A stretch of 31,382 nucleotides of DNA from a virus: IMG/VR virus record IMGVR_UViG_3300018428_000104, positions 1 to 31,382 of that record, one strand, 5' to 3'. The position numbers and the translations under genes were made by a program. Positions 6,501 to 16,092 of the stretch are shown here, piece by piece (the first letter of the stretch is position 1; every line of letters begins with the position of its first letter). The notes beneath the pieces are model-generated. The model did not search any database and had not been told where the DNA came from. It was given only the letters and a program-made list of their open reading frames with translations.

Positions 6501-9500
6501 ACCGTTCCTTCTACTGAAGGTATTGTTGTTGGTATGAAGGTTCAGTCATACACAGCATATAATACATCAAATGGCACAGAACCTATAGGTTCTCCATCTG
6601 CAACTATTCCTACAGATAGTTACGTTGTTGAAGTCATTGATGAAACAACAATTAGAATTGGTGAAAAAGGACAGTATATTTTTGGTACTGACCCCGGACA
6701 GTCTTTTGACCCATCACCAGCGGATAAACTTGCAACTCAAACAGTTACTGCATCTGGAAGTGGAACTGGATTATATCTCTGGTTTACCATGAGAGATGAA
6801 ATTCAACAAACTGGACAAGATGGTATTGTTGCTGTAAGAGATGGTATCTTCTCCACAGTAAGAACATCATATGATGATACTGTTATTCAAGACGTTGTTG
6901 ATATATCTGCTGATGAAACTGAGTGCAGTAATGTTGCTAGTGTAATTGCTGGTTTATTCACTGATATTAGCACTATTCTTGCTTCTGATTTTGGTGAAGA
7001 TGGTGTAGATAGAGTTGAACCAGATACAGATTTCTCTGCTTTGTCTAGAAGAGCAACATTATTCCGTGTGGGTGGTGGAAATCCACATGGTATGGAGACT
7101 GGAACCGCTGTCAGACTTGTTCCAAAAGCTGCGCCTGGTAAAAATCCAGACCCAAGAGTTATCAGATTACCTAAAGGATTTGATACAAATACAAAATATT
7201 ATGTAATTGCTCCTGGTAGAAATACATCACCAGAAAACTATGCTGCAACTACAGCATTTGATGCATCAGATAAGACAGTATTCATGCTTGCCTCTACATT
7301 AGAGAATGCTAGAGCAGGAAATTATATCTATTCACCAGAAACTGATTCTATAGATCCTGATATTATTATTGAAGTTAACAAATATATCATTGACCAGTCA
7401 TATGATTTGTATCAATACAAGGCCAAACTACCTGTTGGCGCTGGTAGTGGTGTCATTGAGACAGATTTGGCGCACTCCTTTGATAAACCAATGGACAATG
7501 TGGAACCACAAAAGGTTTTCTTCAGACAAATTGATGTTGACACTCCCCTACCTGTTAGAACTGTAAGTGTTGGACCTGTAACACAGCAAGTTCCACTAGA
7601 TTCTCAGGATGATTTCTTTGTCCGTTATCAAAATAATAATCAGATTACTATTCACCCAACGTTTGCTGACGCTAGAGATGATGTTAATAGGATTATTTTA
7701 ACTGGAAATCAAGAATTTTTAATTTTCTCAAATAAGAGATTCTCACCACTTAAGTTTGATCCAAGACCAATAAGTAATAATGTTTCCACAACAACAACTG
7801 GTCAGTGGTATATTCAGGTTAAAGATGAAACAAGTGTACCATCAAACATTCTGGCTAGAATTACCACAGGAAGTGATCCAACTTATTCTGGTTCTTCTCC
7901 ATCAGAAACAAGAAGTTCTGATTCTTTCTTTGAAAGAATTATTGACAATAGAATTGCTGAAGATAGAGTTTATAAACTTAGATATGTTATCCCAAGATAT
8001 CTTGAAACTGTTAGAGACCCATTAAACGGTTTTGTTATTAAGGTAAGAACTGATACTAAGAGAAGATTAAAACCACAGAAATTGGTATTAAAACCTGTAA
8101 ATATCAATGACCATAGTGATTCAGAACTCTATACAAGTAACTCCATTGCCACATTTATCAACAATGGTGCATTTGATACCACTGGTGAATTTGTCAATCC
8201 TAATGAAAAATTAGGTTTTTCCTCTTCAATTTATGAAGGTCAGGGTGTAATACCAAATTATGACCCATATATTAACCCTAAAATTATAGAGACTACGGGA
8301 AGTAAAACTGCATTTACAATTCAATCTGCTCGCGTTGTAACTGAACCAAGACAAGAAGGTGGTAATGTAGTAAATTACAAGTATCTTGAAGTGGTTGCGT
8401 TTGATCACACGATTTTAAATCAAGGTATTAAAAATGAGAGATTTACTGTAGTTGAAATTGATGCTCCTGATGGTATTGGATTTGTTGCTAACTCTTCATC
8501 AAATGACTCATCAAACTTAATTCAGTGGTCTGGTGCTAGTTCTGGTACTGGATATCTACATGCTTATTTTACTACTTCTAATGCAGTAAATACTCCAAAA
8601 TCTGTAGACAATCAGAGATACTATTTAATCATTAAATCTATTACTGACGGTAATATTTTATATGATCCTCTAAATGATACTACATTCTTCCAAGGTGGCG
8701 CTACAGCAATTTCTGCATCAGTTCGTGCTGAATTACAAGGAAAACCTGATAGTGTTGGAGATGCAGAAGGAAAGAGCAAGTCTTCTAGAGATGACTATCT
8801 CTATGCTGTTCAAGGTGCTAATGTATATACAATTGCTCCTGGTGATATTATTACTGATGATTCTGGTAGAGATTACTATGTTGACCAAGTTGAAGATGTT
8901 GGTGAAATTGAAGATACTTTCTATATTTTTGATATTCAAGAACTTAAGGAAAGAATTCCCGGTCAACAAGATGGTATTTACTATCTAATTTGTCTCAAGG
9001 GTAATATTTCTCCATTCCCAACTGGTCCTGGTGTTGGTAACAACTTCAGAAACTTTAAGTTCTCTCAACCAATTTCATATCTGTATCCACAAGACTACAA
9101 GAATGACCCATTCTGGTTTGAGCAGATTGATCCAACATTAAATGATCCCCCAGCAACAACTTCTGCTGCTGATAACTATATTCATGGTTTGGTTACAGTC
9201 AATGATTCTAGATATTCTGCAACAAAAGAGGTTGTCAATTCTTTAATTGAAAACCCTGTATTGGAAGAATACACATATGATAATGACCTCCAGTTAAATA
9301 TTGACGCTAGAATTAGAGCGCAAGAAGGTAATGCTGTTGCTGGAGCTGAAAATCGTAAGATTCCTGTTAAGGGTACTAATACATACCCAACAAACGATAG
9401 ATTATATGTTGAACTACGTCGCCCATCTATCGCACGTTCTGGTAACCACACGTTCGAGTATCTAGGATTTGGTCCTGGTAACTACTCCACTGGTTTCCCA

Positions 9501-12500
9501 TTACGTCAGGAAGTTATCCTAACAGATTCTCAGGACTTCTATGCCCAATCCAAGCGTGAAGACGGTGGTATCGTCTTCTACACGGGTCTAAACTCCAATG
9601 GAGATCTCTACATTGGTAACAAAAAAGTTAACGCTATTACAGGTGAAGAAACCTTCCTTGAGAGTGCTCAATTATTAGGTTCAGAAGACCAAAATGATTT
9701 AGTTGGTGCATCTCTCGTTACTACTTTCGAATCTCCTGTAACCTTTAATAAAAAGATTACTGTAAATGGTCCAGCTTCATTTACCAATCCTGTTACAATT
9801 GCTGTCCAAGCAGATGATGCAATCCCACCCGTTGCTGCACTTAAAGTTCAGAGTATAGTTGACTCTCAAAATTTAGGTGAAGATGCAACTCTCTCAAGAA
9901 ATAATTTCTTGAACAAAGATGAAGGTGATATTGTTCTATCTAAAAACCAAATTTCTTCAGCAATTTTTAAATTTAATGCTAGAGGAAATACATCATTTAC
10001 TGGTCAGAGATATACACTCAGAACTCATTTCATGAATGAGGCAACAGAGATTGATCCTCCAGGCACATTCTCTGCTGGTAGACCATCTAACGTAACACCA
10101 GAGCAAAGTAGTTTAATCTTTGATGCTGGTAATCCACTTGCCGCTGGTTCAAACAGATTATTTGGAAACCAGGAAGTATTCTATGGAAACACAGGTAATG
10201 TTGCACTACCTGGTGATATCCTTCTCAAAGGTAAGCAGATTAATCGTTCTGGTTCTTGGGGTTGGATTTATTCCAATACATTTAATGAAATTCCTAACGA
10301 TTTAATACAAACTCTTGCAACTCCAAAATATGATGAATTTGGTAATTTAGGAACTAATCTTGGAACTGGTACTAATATCACATCAACTAATCTTCTAAGA
10401 TTCCAATGGGCAATCCAAAATGGTTCTCCAACAACCAATAGTGATTTATTCCAAAACTATGGATTAACATCAGAATCACTAATCAGAGTTTCTGGTATTG
10501 TAGGAGATCTTGAAAATGTATCAAATGGTACATTTAGAATTTTTGCTGACACATATAATATTAATTCTAACTTTATTGATATTGAATTAAACTCACTTGT
10601 TGGTAATGTTGATTTATTTGAAACTTGGGAAGATTATCAACCCAATGGTAAACTTGCAGTATCAAATTCGAGTTGGAAAGAACTTGGAGTAATTGGTTCT
10701 GAGGCAATTAGAACTGAGACAAATGTTCTTGGTCAATATAAACTTGGTATTAACACAGTTGCTCGCAGCAATCACAGCGCATATTTAAATTCATATGTTG
10801 ATAGTACGACTACAGACCCACGAGCTAACTTAGATGTAGTGGGTACTACCTTTATTAGTGGTAGAACATTACAAGAATACAGAGACCCAGCGTTTGCTGA
10901 AGATCCTCTCAACAGACCGTTAAATGACGAAGATAATGCTCTGTTAGTTGGTGGTGATGCGTATTCTCCTGATGATAAAGCAACTCTTAGATTGTCAACA
11001 ACTAATGATGGTAGAGTTGGTATTAATACAACTAATGAACAATTAAATGGAACTGCAGATGCTCAAGTTTTCAACAAAGCATTCTCTGTTATTGGTAGTT
11101 CTGCAGTTAGTGGAAATCTAAGAGTTGAGCAGAGTCTTGAGGTAAATGGAGCACCTGATGATTTTTGGACAGGAACATATACTGTCGCTAATTTAACATC
11201 TAGAGCAAATACATTTAACTTAATTAATACTACTGCTACCGACAATATTAATTTTGGTGGATGGGCAAATACTGTTAATATGTTCCATCTAGAAAATAGA
11301 TCTCAAACTATTAACATTGGTATAAATGCTGCTAATGATGCAGTAACTAATGACTCCACAGTATTTAATTTACACACTTCATCAACAAATTCTACTGTTA
11401 ATATTGGTACAGTTCCTGCTGGTGGTGGTGAAAATGTATCCAATATTGTTCTTGGTGGCGCTATTGGTTCACCAAACACTTCCTTCACTCAAATCAAGAC
11501 ATTTAGGACTATCTTTGATGGTAAACTTGTAATTCGTGGTGGAGCAAGTCAAACAAATAACAATGGTATTATTGAAGCAGAAGGTGTAGAAAACTTTGAT
11601 TTCTTAGCAGATGGTGTTAGAACTCTCAATATTGGTACAAGAGTTGGTACATTAAATCTTGCTGGTACTTCTGGTACTACCACTATTAGAAACAGTCTTG
11701 AAGTTCAAGGTTCTGCACTTGTTCGTTCGGATATTACTCTTGAAGGTGGTCTAAGAAATACAAGTCTTGGAGTTGAAAGAAACGTCTTTGGTAGAATTGA
11801 AGCATCTACTGTTGAAAGAGATGGTTCAAATACAGCTATTCTCACCACTGCTGCTAATCATAATCTATCTCCTGGAGATACAGTCGAAATCTATCTCTCG
11901 CTTGAGGAATTTAATCCTGCTGGAACAACAACAGTTACTGTAGTTGATTCTGTTACATTTACATATCCTAATAATGGTCCTGCACAGTCTGTGGTTCCTG
12001 TAACTGGTACTGTAATTCTTATTGGTGTTGGTGCATCACAATCTGTTGGTAATCTTGAAAATAATGACCTTAACGTTGATTACTATGCATTATCAACTAA
12101 AATTGCTCCACTTAGAACTATATCTACAGTAACTGCAGCACCTAATTATAAATTATTACTTGATTTTAACTACTTTACTGAAAATGATCCTGTTGAATTT
12201 ACTGACGTTGGAAACCTAACAAATGTAACAACCGGAACCACATATTATATTTTAGACTCTGAAGGGTCCTTAATTAGTAATTCTGGTGGCGTTTCTGGTA
12301 TTATCTTAACTGACACACCAGGTGGAACAACTCCAGTTCAAATTGGATTACAAGGTGGTGCTACTGATGCAGGTAATGCAAAAGTAATACTATCATTTAC
12401 TTCAGTTGATACTGAAGGTGCTGGTCCATGGGGCGGATCCACATTCCAGAATCCTGATGGTTCTTATAGGTTATATTTAAATAATCCAACCGGAATTACC

Positions 12501-14018
12501 GCAAATCAACTTCTCTTAATTAACAAAGAAATTCTATTTACTGTTGATGAACCATCATTCAGTAGTCCATACTATGTGGATGTATTGAGAGCACAAGATG
12601 GAACAAGATTACAAGAGCATCCTGATGGTGATAGAATATTTGGACTGGGTAGAGAAATTGGTGCTACATATATCTTCCCAAATCCACTGACTGCAACTGA
12701 AACAACTCTCAATATTGGTGAGTTTTCTGCTGTAGTTGAACCTGGTGATTTACTAAGATTAAATTCTGGTGGAACAACAGATGAATTTGTGGAAGTTACT
12801 CAAGTTAATCTTTCTAATGCACAATCTCTAATTGTTAACAATGGAGATTTTGGTGACGAAATTAATCCTCTAGAACCTCTAGATGTATTCAAAGTTGTCA
12901 GTACAACAGGTAACTCTAGAGTCATTGGTGACCTTACTATTGGATATGATACAAGTCTATCTTCTTTATTAGACGATGATGTTGTCAATAGTAATAATGT
13001 TGGTGATAGATTTGGTAGAACATCAAGCACAGCATTTGCTGGTGGTGGATTAAATGAAACTGGTGGTGGTAATTTAAGAGTACACAACTCAATCGAATTG
13101 TCTGGTAGTAGTCTAACTACATTACCTCAAAGACAATATTTCTTAATTACTAACGGTGAGCAACCAAAACTCTTTGTTGAAACCGCCACTGGCGATACGT
13201 CTCTATTTGGTGAAGCAAACTTCACAATTTATAAAGATAACTTCTTTGCTAGTGGACCATGGAGTAAGACAGCTGTTAATACAGCATCAAATGTTAGATT
13301 CAGTATTCAAGGTGATACAGGCAATACATTAATTGCTGGTACATTAAGAGTTGGGGATGATTTAAATATTGGTACATTGGTTGATCCTTTACTACCAGAA
13401 ACTTTAACCAATGTATTTACATCTAGATTCTCTGTTGATGCTCAAACTGGTTCTACAATTGCTGGAGAAAGTGTAACAATTACTGGACAACCTTCAGCAA
13501 CACCTAATGCTGGAATTCCAATCTTTACCGTCGAAGGATTAGGCACTAATGGCAACGAACCATATTCTATCAACCAGGATGCCTCTATCAATGCATTTGG
13601 TCAAGAAAGATTCTACAACAATAATGGTGGTAGAAAGACAATCTTTATTGCTGAGCAAGGTAATACAGATGCTACTGCTAGAGTGTTAGAACCTAATCTT
13701 ATCTATGCTGTAAGACCTACATCAGACCTTATTCTTAAGTTACCTGAGGCAGGTATTCAGAGTGGAGATATGATTAGAATTGTTGATGTTGGTGGCGCAC
13801 TATCGTTTGCAATTAATCTCGTTATCAGACATTCAGGACCAATTCAGGGTCAACTAGGTGGAACAACACTTGGTGGACTACCATCTACATTTGGTGGCGG
13901 TGAATTAGTTGTTAATACACCAAATGCAGCATTTGGACTTATCTATCTTGCTGCTGTTGATGGTGATAATGATGCAGTTCCTGGTGCAAATCAAGGTTGG
14001 TACTTAACTGAAATCTAA
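3579..14018 (+). CDS. giant virion structural protein (3479 aa), beta-helix / tail-fibre-like
   Basis: One uninterrupted frame of 3479 codons. The N-terminus has LRPFKTIQRAF (near 39-49) and VMLMPGDHY (near 71-79), the usual opening of right-handed beta-helix proteins. Rung-like strands follow (for example around 328-350 and 590-690). Two copies of an alpha-helical module interrupt this region: LLESNKLFI...C146...GGN...AA and LINSNKEFI...C894...GGN...AA. Each is followed by a second helical block ending DRxEP (D284 and D1144). The C-terminal half is fibre-like, with recurrent NIGT/LRV-EVNG-type motifs, and it ends in a compact beta domain after LPEAGIQSGDMIRIVDVGG. It is therefore a likely tail fibre or baseplate-attached adhesin. 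There is no clear Shine-Dalgarno before ATG 3579. Codons are strongly A/T-ending, matching the tRNA set upstream. Cyanophage genomes do encode very large virion proteins of this kind, but the exact position in the particle is inferred. Confidence 0.9.
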   Translation: MSLTRLDNLYSSKTGKYLYVSPDDFNATDELDNRGNSPLRPFKTIQRAFLEVARFSYQPGANNDRFDQFSVMLMPGDHYIDNRPGLVNYSIGGSNSARNRYFDAGNLLESNKLFIAYEAYARMLANPANAGFEPVPTDPAVTFADCIDDVLDVLDTIIYNVKFGGNDKTFDAALIYQNEPALIANEAAQSIEVYNNALEIAKLVITNATVSPINQNSFLTELNLSEAYSQVFDPSISTGPTVFGQSGSDVPYGQFDTCADVQSTLDILFGIIEEGINQTLDFADRTEPPTLGELPVFNFNQQTGEWNDNSIIDLSNPDNIYWKFNASTGGCIVPRGCSLVGYDLRRTIVRPLYVPDPADSNQDRTSIFNLTGGCYLWQFTIKDGDLSNNSPLFDVNDNVGKVYYQKGNISTFAVPEYSHHKITIMEYAERKDLDAFYEKVGIAFSQYQPTIDEEGEFDALVQENRIVGPLSDTRSIESIKVVDANIGQPNQKLILQVTTKIDHGYFKDQYIAILNTGLDEETNGTFKVASISATDPRFFTYEIPGKVSAGLGLTNNQTYRLGSGLSNNAVAQAEIDSVESASPYVFNCSIRSTWGQCGMWANGAKATGFKSMVVAQYTGVSLQKDDRAFIRYDEFTNTWNQASLTDAFASVPYHTKGDAYWKDDWRNFHIRASEDSFIQCVSVFAVGFFDHFLMESGGDMSITNSNSNFGNTSLHSIGHKGFSFNQDKGGYITDIIPPESLSGGYASNPNIPSTNSEKVAYYPIDIVSSNDTGNTSKLFIGADDVYNPASRPAAILDGYRIGARPDEKIFVRLAELTDGSGDQFSATLTPTGIEQYTVGIDFLNPTGITIDNYAQDAANLINSNKEFIQDEVYGYITTKFDTLLTNQNITISTCRRDIGYYVDAIVQDLRLGGNINSVQAAEAYFVGGQLTYIQNEQLETQDALRYTKDLCIAAMRNFDYLLTGCTSTANSDVITVPSTEGIVVGMKVQSYTAYNTSNGTEPIGSPSATIPTDSYVVEVIDETTIRIGEKGQYIFGTDPGQSFDPSPADKLATQTVTASGSGTGLYLWFTMRDEIQQTGQDGIVAVRDGIFSTVRTSYDDTVIQDVVDISADETECSNVASVIAGLFTDISTILASDFGEDGVDRVEPDTDFSALSRRATLFRVGGGNPHGMETGTAVRLVPKAAPGKNPDPRVIRLPKGFDTNTKYYVIAPGRNTSPENYAATTAFDASDKTVFMLASTLENARAGNYIYSPETDSIDPDIIIEVNKYIIDQSYDLYQYKAKLPVGAGSGVIETDLAHSFDKPMDNVEPQKVFFRQIDVDTPLPVRTVSVGPVTQQVPLDSQDDFFVRYQNNNQITIHPTFADARDDVNRIILTGNQEFLIFSNKRFSPLKFDPRPISNNVSTTTTGQWYIQVKDETSVPSNILARITTGSDPTYSGSSPSETRSSDSFFERIIDNRIAEDRVYKLRYVIPRYLETVRDPLNGFVIKVRTDTKRRLKPQKLVLKPVNINDHSDSELYTSNSIATFINNGAFDTTGEFVNPNEKLGFSSSIYEGQGVIPNYDPYINPKIIETTGSKTAFTIQSARVVTEPRQEGGNVVNYKYLEVVAFDHTILNQGIKNERFTVVEIDAPDGIGFVANSSSNDSSNLIQWSGASSGTGYLHAYFTTSNAVNTPKSVDNQRYYLIIKSITDGNILYDPLNDTTFFQGGATAISASVRAELQGKPDSVGDAEGKSKSSRDDYLYAVQGANVYTIAPGDIITDDSGRDYYVDQVEDVGEIEDTFYIFDIQELKERIPGQQDGIYYLICLKGNISPFPTGPGVGNNFRNFKFSQPISYLYPQDYKNDPFWFEQIDPTLNDPPATTSAADNYIHGLVTVNDSRYSATKEVVNSLIENPVLEEYTYDNDLQLNIDARIRAQEGNAVAGAENRKIPVKGTNTYPTNDRLYVELRRPSIARSGNHTFEYLGFGPGNYSTGFPLRQEVILTDSQDFYAQSKREDGGIVFYTGLNSNGDLYIGNKKVNAITGEETFLESAQLLGSEDQNDLVGASLVTTFESPVTFNKKITVNGPASFTNPVTIAVQADDAIPPVAALKVQSIVDSQNLGEDATLSRNNFLNKDEGDIVLSKNQISSAIFKFNARGNTSFTGQRYTLRTHFMNEATEIDPPGTFSAGRPSNVTPEQSSLIFDAGNPLAAGSNRLFGNQEVFYGNTGNVALPGDILLKGKQINRSGSWGWIYSNTFNEIPNDLIQTLATPKYDEFGNLGTNLGTGTNITSTNLLRFQWAIQNGSPTTNSDLFQNYGLTSESLIRVSGIVGDLENVSNGTFRIFADTYNINSNFIDIELNSLVGNVDLFETWEDYQPNGKLAVSNSSWKELGVIGSEAIRTETNVLGQYKLGINTVARSNHSAYLNSYVDSTTTDPRANLDVVGTTFISGRTLQEYRDPAFAEDPLNRPLNDEDNALLVGGDAYSPDDKATLRLSTTNDGRVGINTTNEQLNGTADAQVFNKAFSVIGSSAVSGNLRVEQSLEVNGAPDDFWTGTYTVANLTSRANTFNLINTTATDNINFGGWANTVNMFHLENRSQTINIGINAANDAVTNDSTVFNLHTSSTNSTVNIGTVPAGGGENVSNIVLGGAIGSPNTSFTQIKTFRTIFDGKLVIRGGASQTNNNGIIEAEGVENFDFLADGVRTLNIGTRVGTLNLAGTSGTTTIRNSLEVQGSALVRSDITLEGGLRNTSLGVERNVFGRIEASTVERDGSNTAILTTAANHNLSPGDTVEIYLSLEEFNPAGTTTVTVVDSVTFTYPNNGPAQSVVPVTGTVILIGVGASQSVGNLENNDLNVDYYALSTKIAPLRTISTVTAAPNYKLLLDFNYFTENDPVEFTDVGNLTNVTTGTTYYILDSEGSLISNSGGVSGIILTDTPGGTTPVQIGLQGGATDAGNAKVILSFTSVDTEGAGPWGGSTFQNPDGSYRLYLNNPTGITANQLLLINKEILFTVDEPSFSSPYYVDVLRAQDGTRLQEHPDGDRIFGLGREIGATYIFPNPLTATETTLNIGEFSAVVEPGDLLRLNSGGTTDEFVEVTQVNLSNAQSLIVNNGDFGDEINPLEPLDVFKVVSTTGNSRVIGDLTIGYDTSLSSLLDDDVVNSNNVGDRFGRTSSTAFAGGGLNETGGGNLRVHNSIELSGSSLTTLPQRQYFLITNGEQPKLFVETATGDTSLFGEANFTIYKDNFFASGPWSKTAVNTASNVRFSIQGDTGNTLIAGTLRVGDDLNIGTLVDPLLPETLTNVFTSRFSVDAQTGSTIAGESVTITGQPSATPNAGIPIFTVEGLGTNGNEPYSINQDASINAFGQERFYNNNGGRKTIFIAEQGNTDATARVLEPNLIYAVRPTSDLILKLPEAGIQSGDMIRIVDVGGALSFAINLVIRHSGPIQGQLGGTTLGGLPSTFGGGELVVNTPNAAFGLIYLAAVDGDNDAVPGANQGWYLTEI

Positions 14019-15169
14019 TGGCAGTATATTTAAATAGAACTAAGGCAACTAAAGGTTATCCAGTGGGGTCTATTATCCCCTGGCCTGGTGCTCAAACAGA
14101 CATACCAAGTGGATGGTTGCCTTGTAGTTCAAATCTATCTTTAAGAGTTGATCAATACCCAGCATTGTTTAAATGCATTGGTAATATATACGGCGGAAAT
14201 GTTGGTGAAACATTCAAACTACCAAGAATGAATGATGGAACTAGCGCAGCTATGGACATATTTAAAGGGCATTTTTACTATTTGCAAGATAAAGGTCCCG
14301 CTAATGCTCCTGAAAAGGATAATATAAATGATGATTTATTTTGGTCTCAAGTTGGTGGTGCATTAGCTGGTAATGCACCGTCTTCAATTCAAACTAATTT
14401 TACATCTACGGTTGATGTTGAAGGTGTATTGGAAAACGTTGACCCTACTACTGGAGGTTCATTAGAACTAACTGGTAAATACGATTCATTTGATTTAATT
14501 GAAGGAGATTTTACACAGGTTATATTACCAGCATCTAGGAAATTGAGTGATAGGCACTGGAACGTTCACATTCATGGAAGTACGATTGAAGGTGTTAATA
14601 CCACAAATGCATATAGAACCACTGGTAGAGGTGCTAATGATTGTAGAGGAGGTAAATTATTTGATGATTTTTTCTGTGATTTGACTGCAGAATGTACAGC
14701 AGTTACCAGAGCAATTCCACTAAATCTTAGAGGCACCAATATGGCAGGTATGGGTGGTTCTGGAGGCGCTGCGGTGAGTGGTAATATTAGAGCGGGTGGT
14801 GGTAGTTTTGGTATTTGTCCCGGTGGTGAAACCAGCTCAGTATGTTACGATCCACAAGGTGCTGATGGATTTACTGGTGGTGATATGTGGGCACATAGAG
14901 GGGGCACGAAATATTTTTGGAGTAGTCTTGCTAAACCAGCTGGTGGAAACGCAGACAAAAGTTTTAATCAAGTAACACCACATACTCATGGTGTTCTAGA
15001 GTATGAATTTTCATCTAAATACTTGAGGGTTCTTAATCCTGGACTAGTCACTGATATCAGGTTGAATACTGTAGCAATTAACAATGCAACTGGATTAAAT
15101 TACGGTACTATTACTGTAAATACAGCAACTCCCACTCTACAGATGACTTACATAATTAGAGCGTACTAA
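14018..15169 (+). CDS. tail-collar domain fibre protein (383 aa)
   Basis: The N-terminal region carries a phage tail-collar domain: YPVGSIIPWPG (14-24), SGWLPCSS (31-38), YPALFKCIGNIYGG (47-60) and FKLPR (66-70). The rest is Gly/Ser/Thr-rich, with two H-x-H motifs (H184/H186 and H322/H324), and ends in TYIIRAY. In T4 gp12 and gp37, H-x-H motifs in trimeric fibres bind metal, so a trimeric receptor-binding fibre is likely. A central Gly-rich stretch (near 245-285, with MGGSGGAAVSG) resembles polyglycine-type adhesive tips. The start overlaps the giant gene's stop by one base (TAATG), implying coupled translation. Two more collar proteins follow directly. Confidence 0.86.
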   Translation: MAVYLNRTKATKGYPVGSIIPWPGAQTDIPSGWLPCSSNLSLRVDQYPALFKCIGNIYGGNVGETFKLPRMNDGTSAAMDIFKGHFYYLQDKGPANAPEKDNINDDLFWSQVGGALAGNAPSSIQTNFTSTVDVEGVLENVDPTTGGSLELTGKYDSFDLIEGDFTQVILPASRKLSDRHWNVHIHGSTIEGVNTTNAYRTTGRGANDCRGGKLFDDFFCDLTAECTAVTRAIPLNLRGTNMAGMGGSGGAAVSGNIRAGGGSFGICPGGETSSVCYDPQGADGFTGGDMWAHRGGTKYFWSSLAKPAGGNADKSFNQVTPHTHGVLEYEFSSKYLRVLNPGLVTDIRLNTVAINNATGLNYGTITVNTATPTLQMTYIIRAY

Positions 15170-15170
15170 T

Positions 15171-16076
15171 ATGGCAACACAAAAAACTTACTATTCGTTT
15201 CAAAAAGGGAAGCATGGTGGAACTGCTGGATATATATTGCCATTTTTTACCCCGTTACAAAGTCTATTTCCAGATTCTGAATATGAAGAAATAATTCCTG
15301 CTGGATTTTTAAAATGTCAGGGTCAAGTGTTGCCTGCTAGTAGATATAGAGCACTAGCACAGCAAATTGGTATTGGGGCTAGTTGTATATACAGAAGAGA
15401 GGGAATTACATTAGAGGATCCAGATGAAAACGGTGAAGGTGGACAAATTCAATTACCCGACCTAGGATCCAAATATATTGCTGGTTCACTAAATCCTGGT
15501 TTATATCAAAATGACGAAGCAGGAACTACAGACCGTGCTGGTATTGGTGTAGAATTATTTTCTCTTGGTGATAATATAGAATTTTTCTATCAGGGTGATT
15601 TTAGAGTTCCTGGTAGACCTGTTACTATTAGTGGTAATGTAACTGCTGTCAGTCCACCAGCAATTACTGAAGAAACGGAACTACAGCAGTCAAATTATTT
15701 ACCTCACGGACACAATACTACCTTTAGTGTTGCAAGAAGAATTAATACTAATACTAGAGCAATTCAATCTGCTCAATGGAGAGCAAATAATTATTACTGT
15801 GGTAGAAGAGGACAAGTTTGTTTTTCTGATACTAATTTTGGTGTTGTTCATGCTATTGTTACACTAGATGAAACTGGAACTTCGCAGGGTGCTACTCACT
15901 TTCACCAAAATGCTTTACCAAGAATTGATAATGAAACAAAATCAGCATCAATTGCTGAAACTTTAGTTCCAGCATCACCGTTAGTTACTACAGTAAATTT
16001 AAGAACAAATACAGTTGTGAAAATGGACGAGTTTGCTCCAAGATATATTTTATGTGAATACCTTATTAAATACTAA
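15171..16076 (+). CDS. tail-collar domain fibre protein (301 aa)
   Basis: Second collar-type protein. The collar motif is offset: IIPAGFLKCQGQVLPASRY (41-59), LAQQIG (62-67), then IQLPDLGSKYIAG (93-105). An acidic DPDENGEGG loop (83-91) precedes it. H-x-H motifs lie at H179/H181 (PHGHN) and H243/H245 (THFHQ), and the protein ends EYLIKY, like its neighbours. It is probably a trimeric host-recognition fibre or a partner of the flanking collar proteins. It starts one base after the previous stop, with no separate promoter, and its own stop abuts the strong Shine-Dalgarno of the next gene. Confidence 0.84.
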   Translation: MATQKTYYSFQKGKHGGTAGYILPFFTPLQSLFPDSEYEEIIPAGFLKCQGQVLPASRYRALAQQIGIGASCIYRREGITLEDPDENGEGGQIQLPDLGSKYIAGSLNPGLYQNDEAGTTDRAGIGVELFSLGDNIEFFYQGDFRVPGRPVTISGNVTAVSPPAITEETELQQSNYLPHGHNTTFSVARRINTNTRAIQSAQWRANNYYCGRRGQVCFSDTNFGVVHAIVTLDETGTSQGATHFHQNALPRIDNETKSASIAETLVPASPLVTTVNLRTNTVVKMDEFAPRYILCEYLIKY

Positions 16077-16077
16077 G

Positions 16078-16082
16078 AGGAG
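16078..16082 (+). promoter_or_regulatory. Shine-Dalgarno of the Ig-repeat fibre gene
   Basis: AGGAG at 16078-16082, ten bases before ATG 16093 and two bases after the stop of the preceding gene. It is one of the few textbook ribosome-binding sites in the virion module. Confidence 0.7.
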
Positions 16083-16092
16083 CAAACAGTAA

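Noticed and set aside
12800-13087. Minus-strand and alternative plus-strand frames inside the giant and Ig fibre genes
   Set aside because: They lie wholly inside long confirmed frames and lack starts, motifs or conserved composition.
16065-16072. TTAAATAC as a late promoter before the Ig fibre gene
   Set aside because: The bases are forced by the Ile-Lys-Tyr-stop codons, and the gene already has a strong Shine-Dalgarno directly after the previous gene, so no separate promoter is needed.
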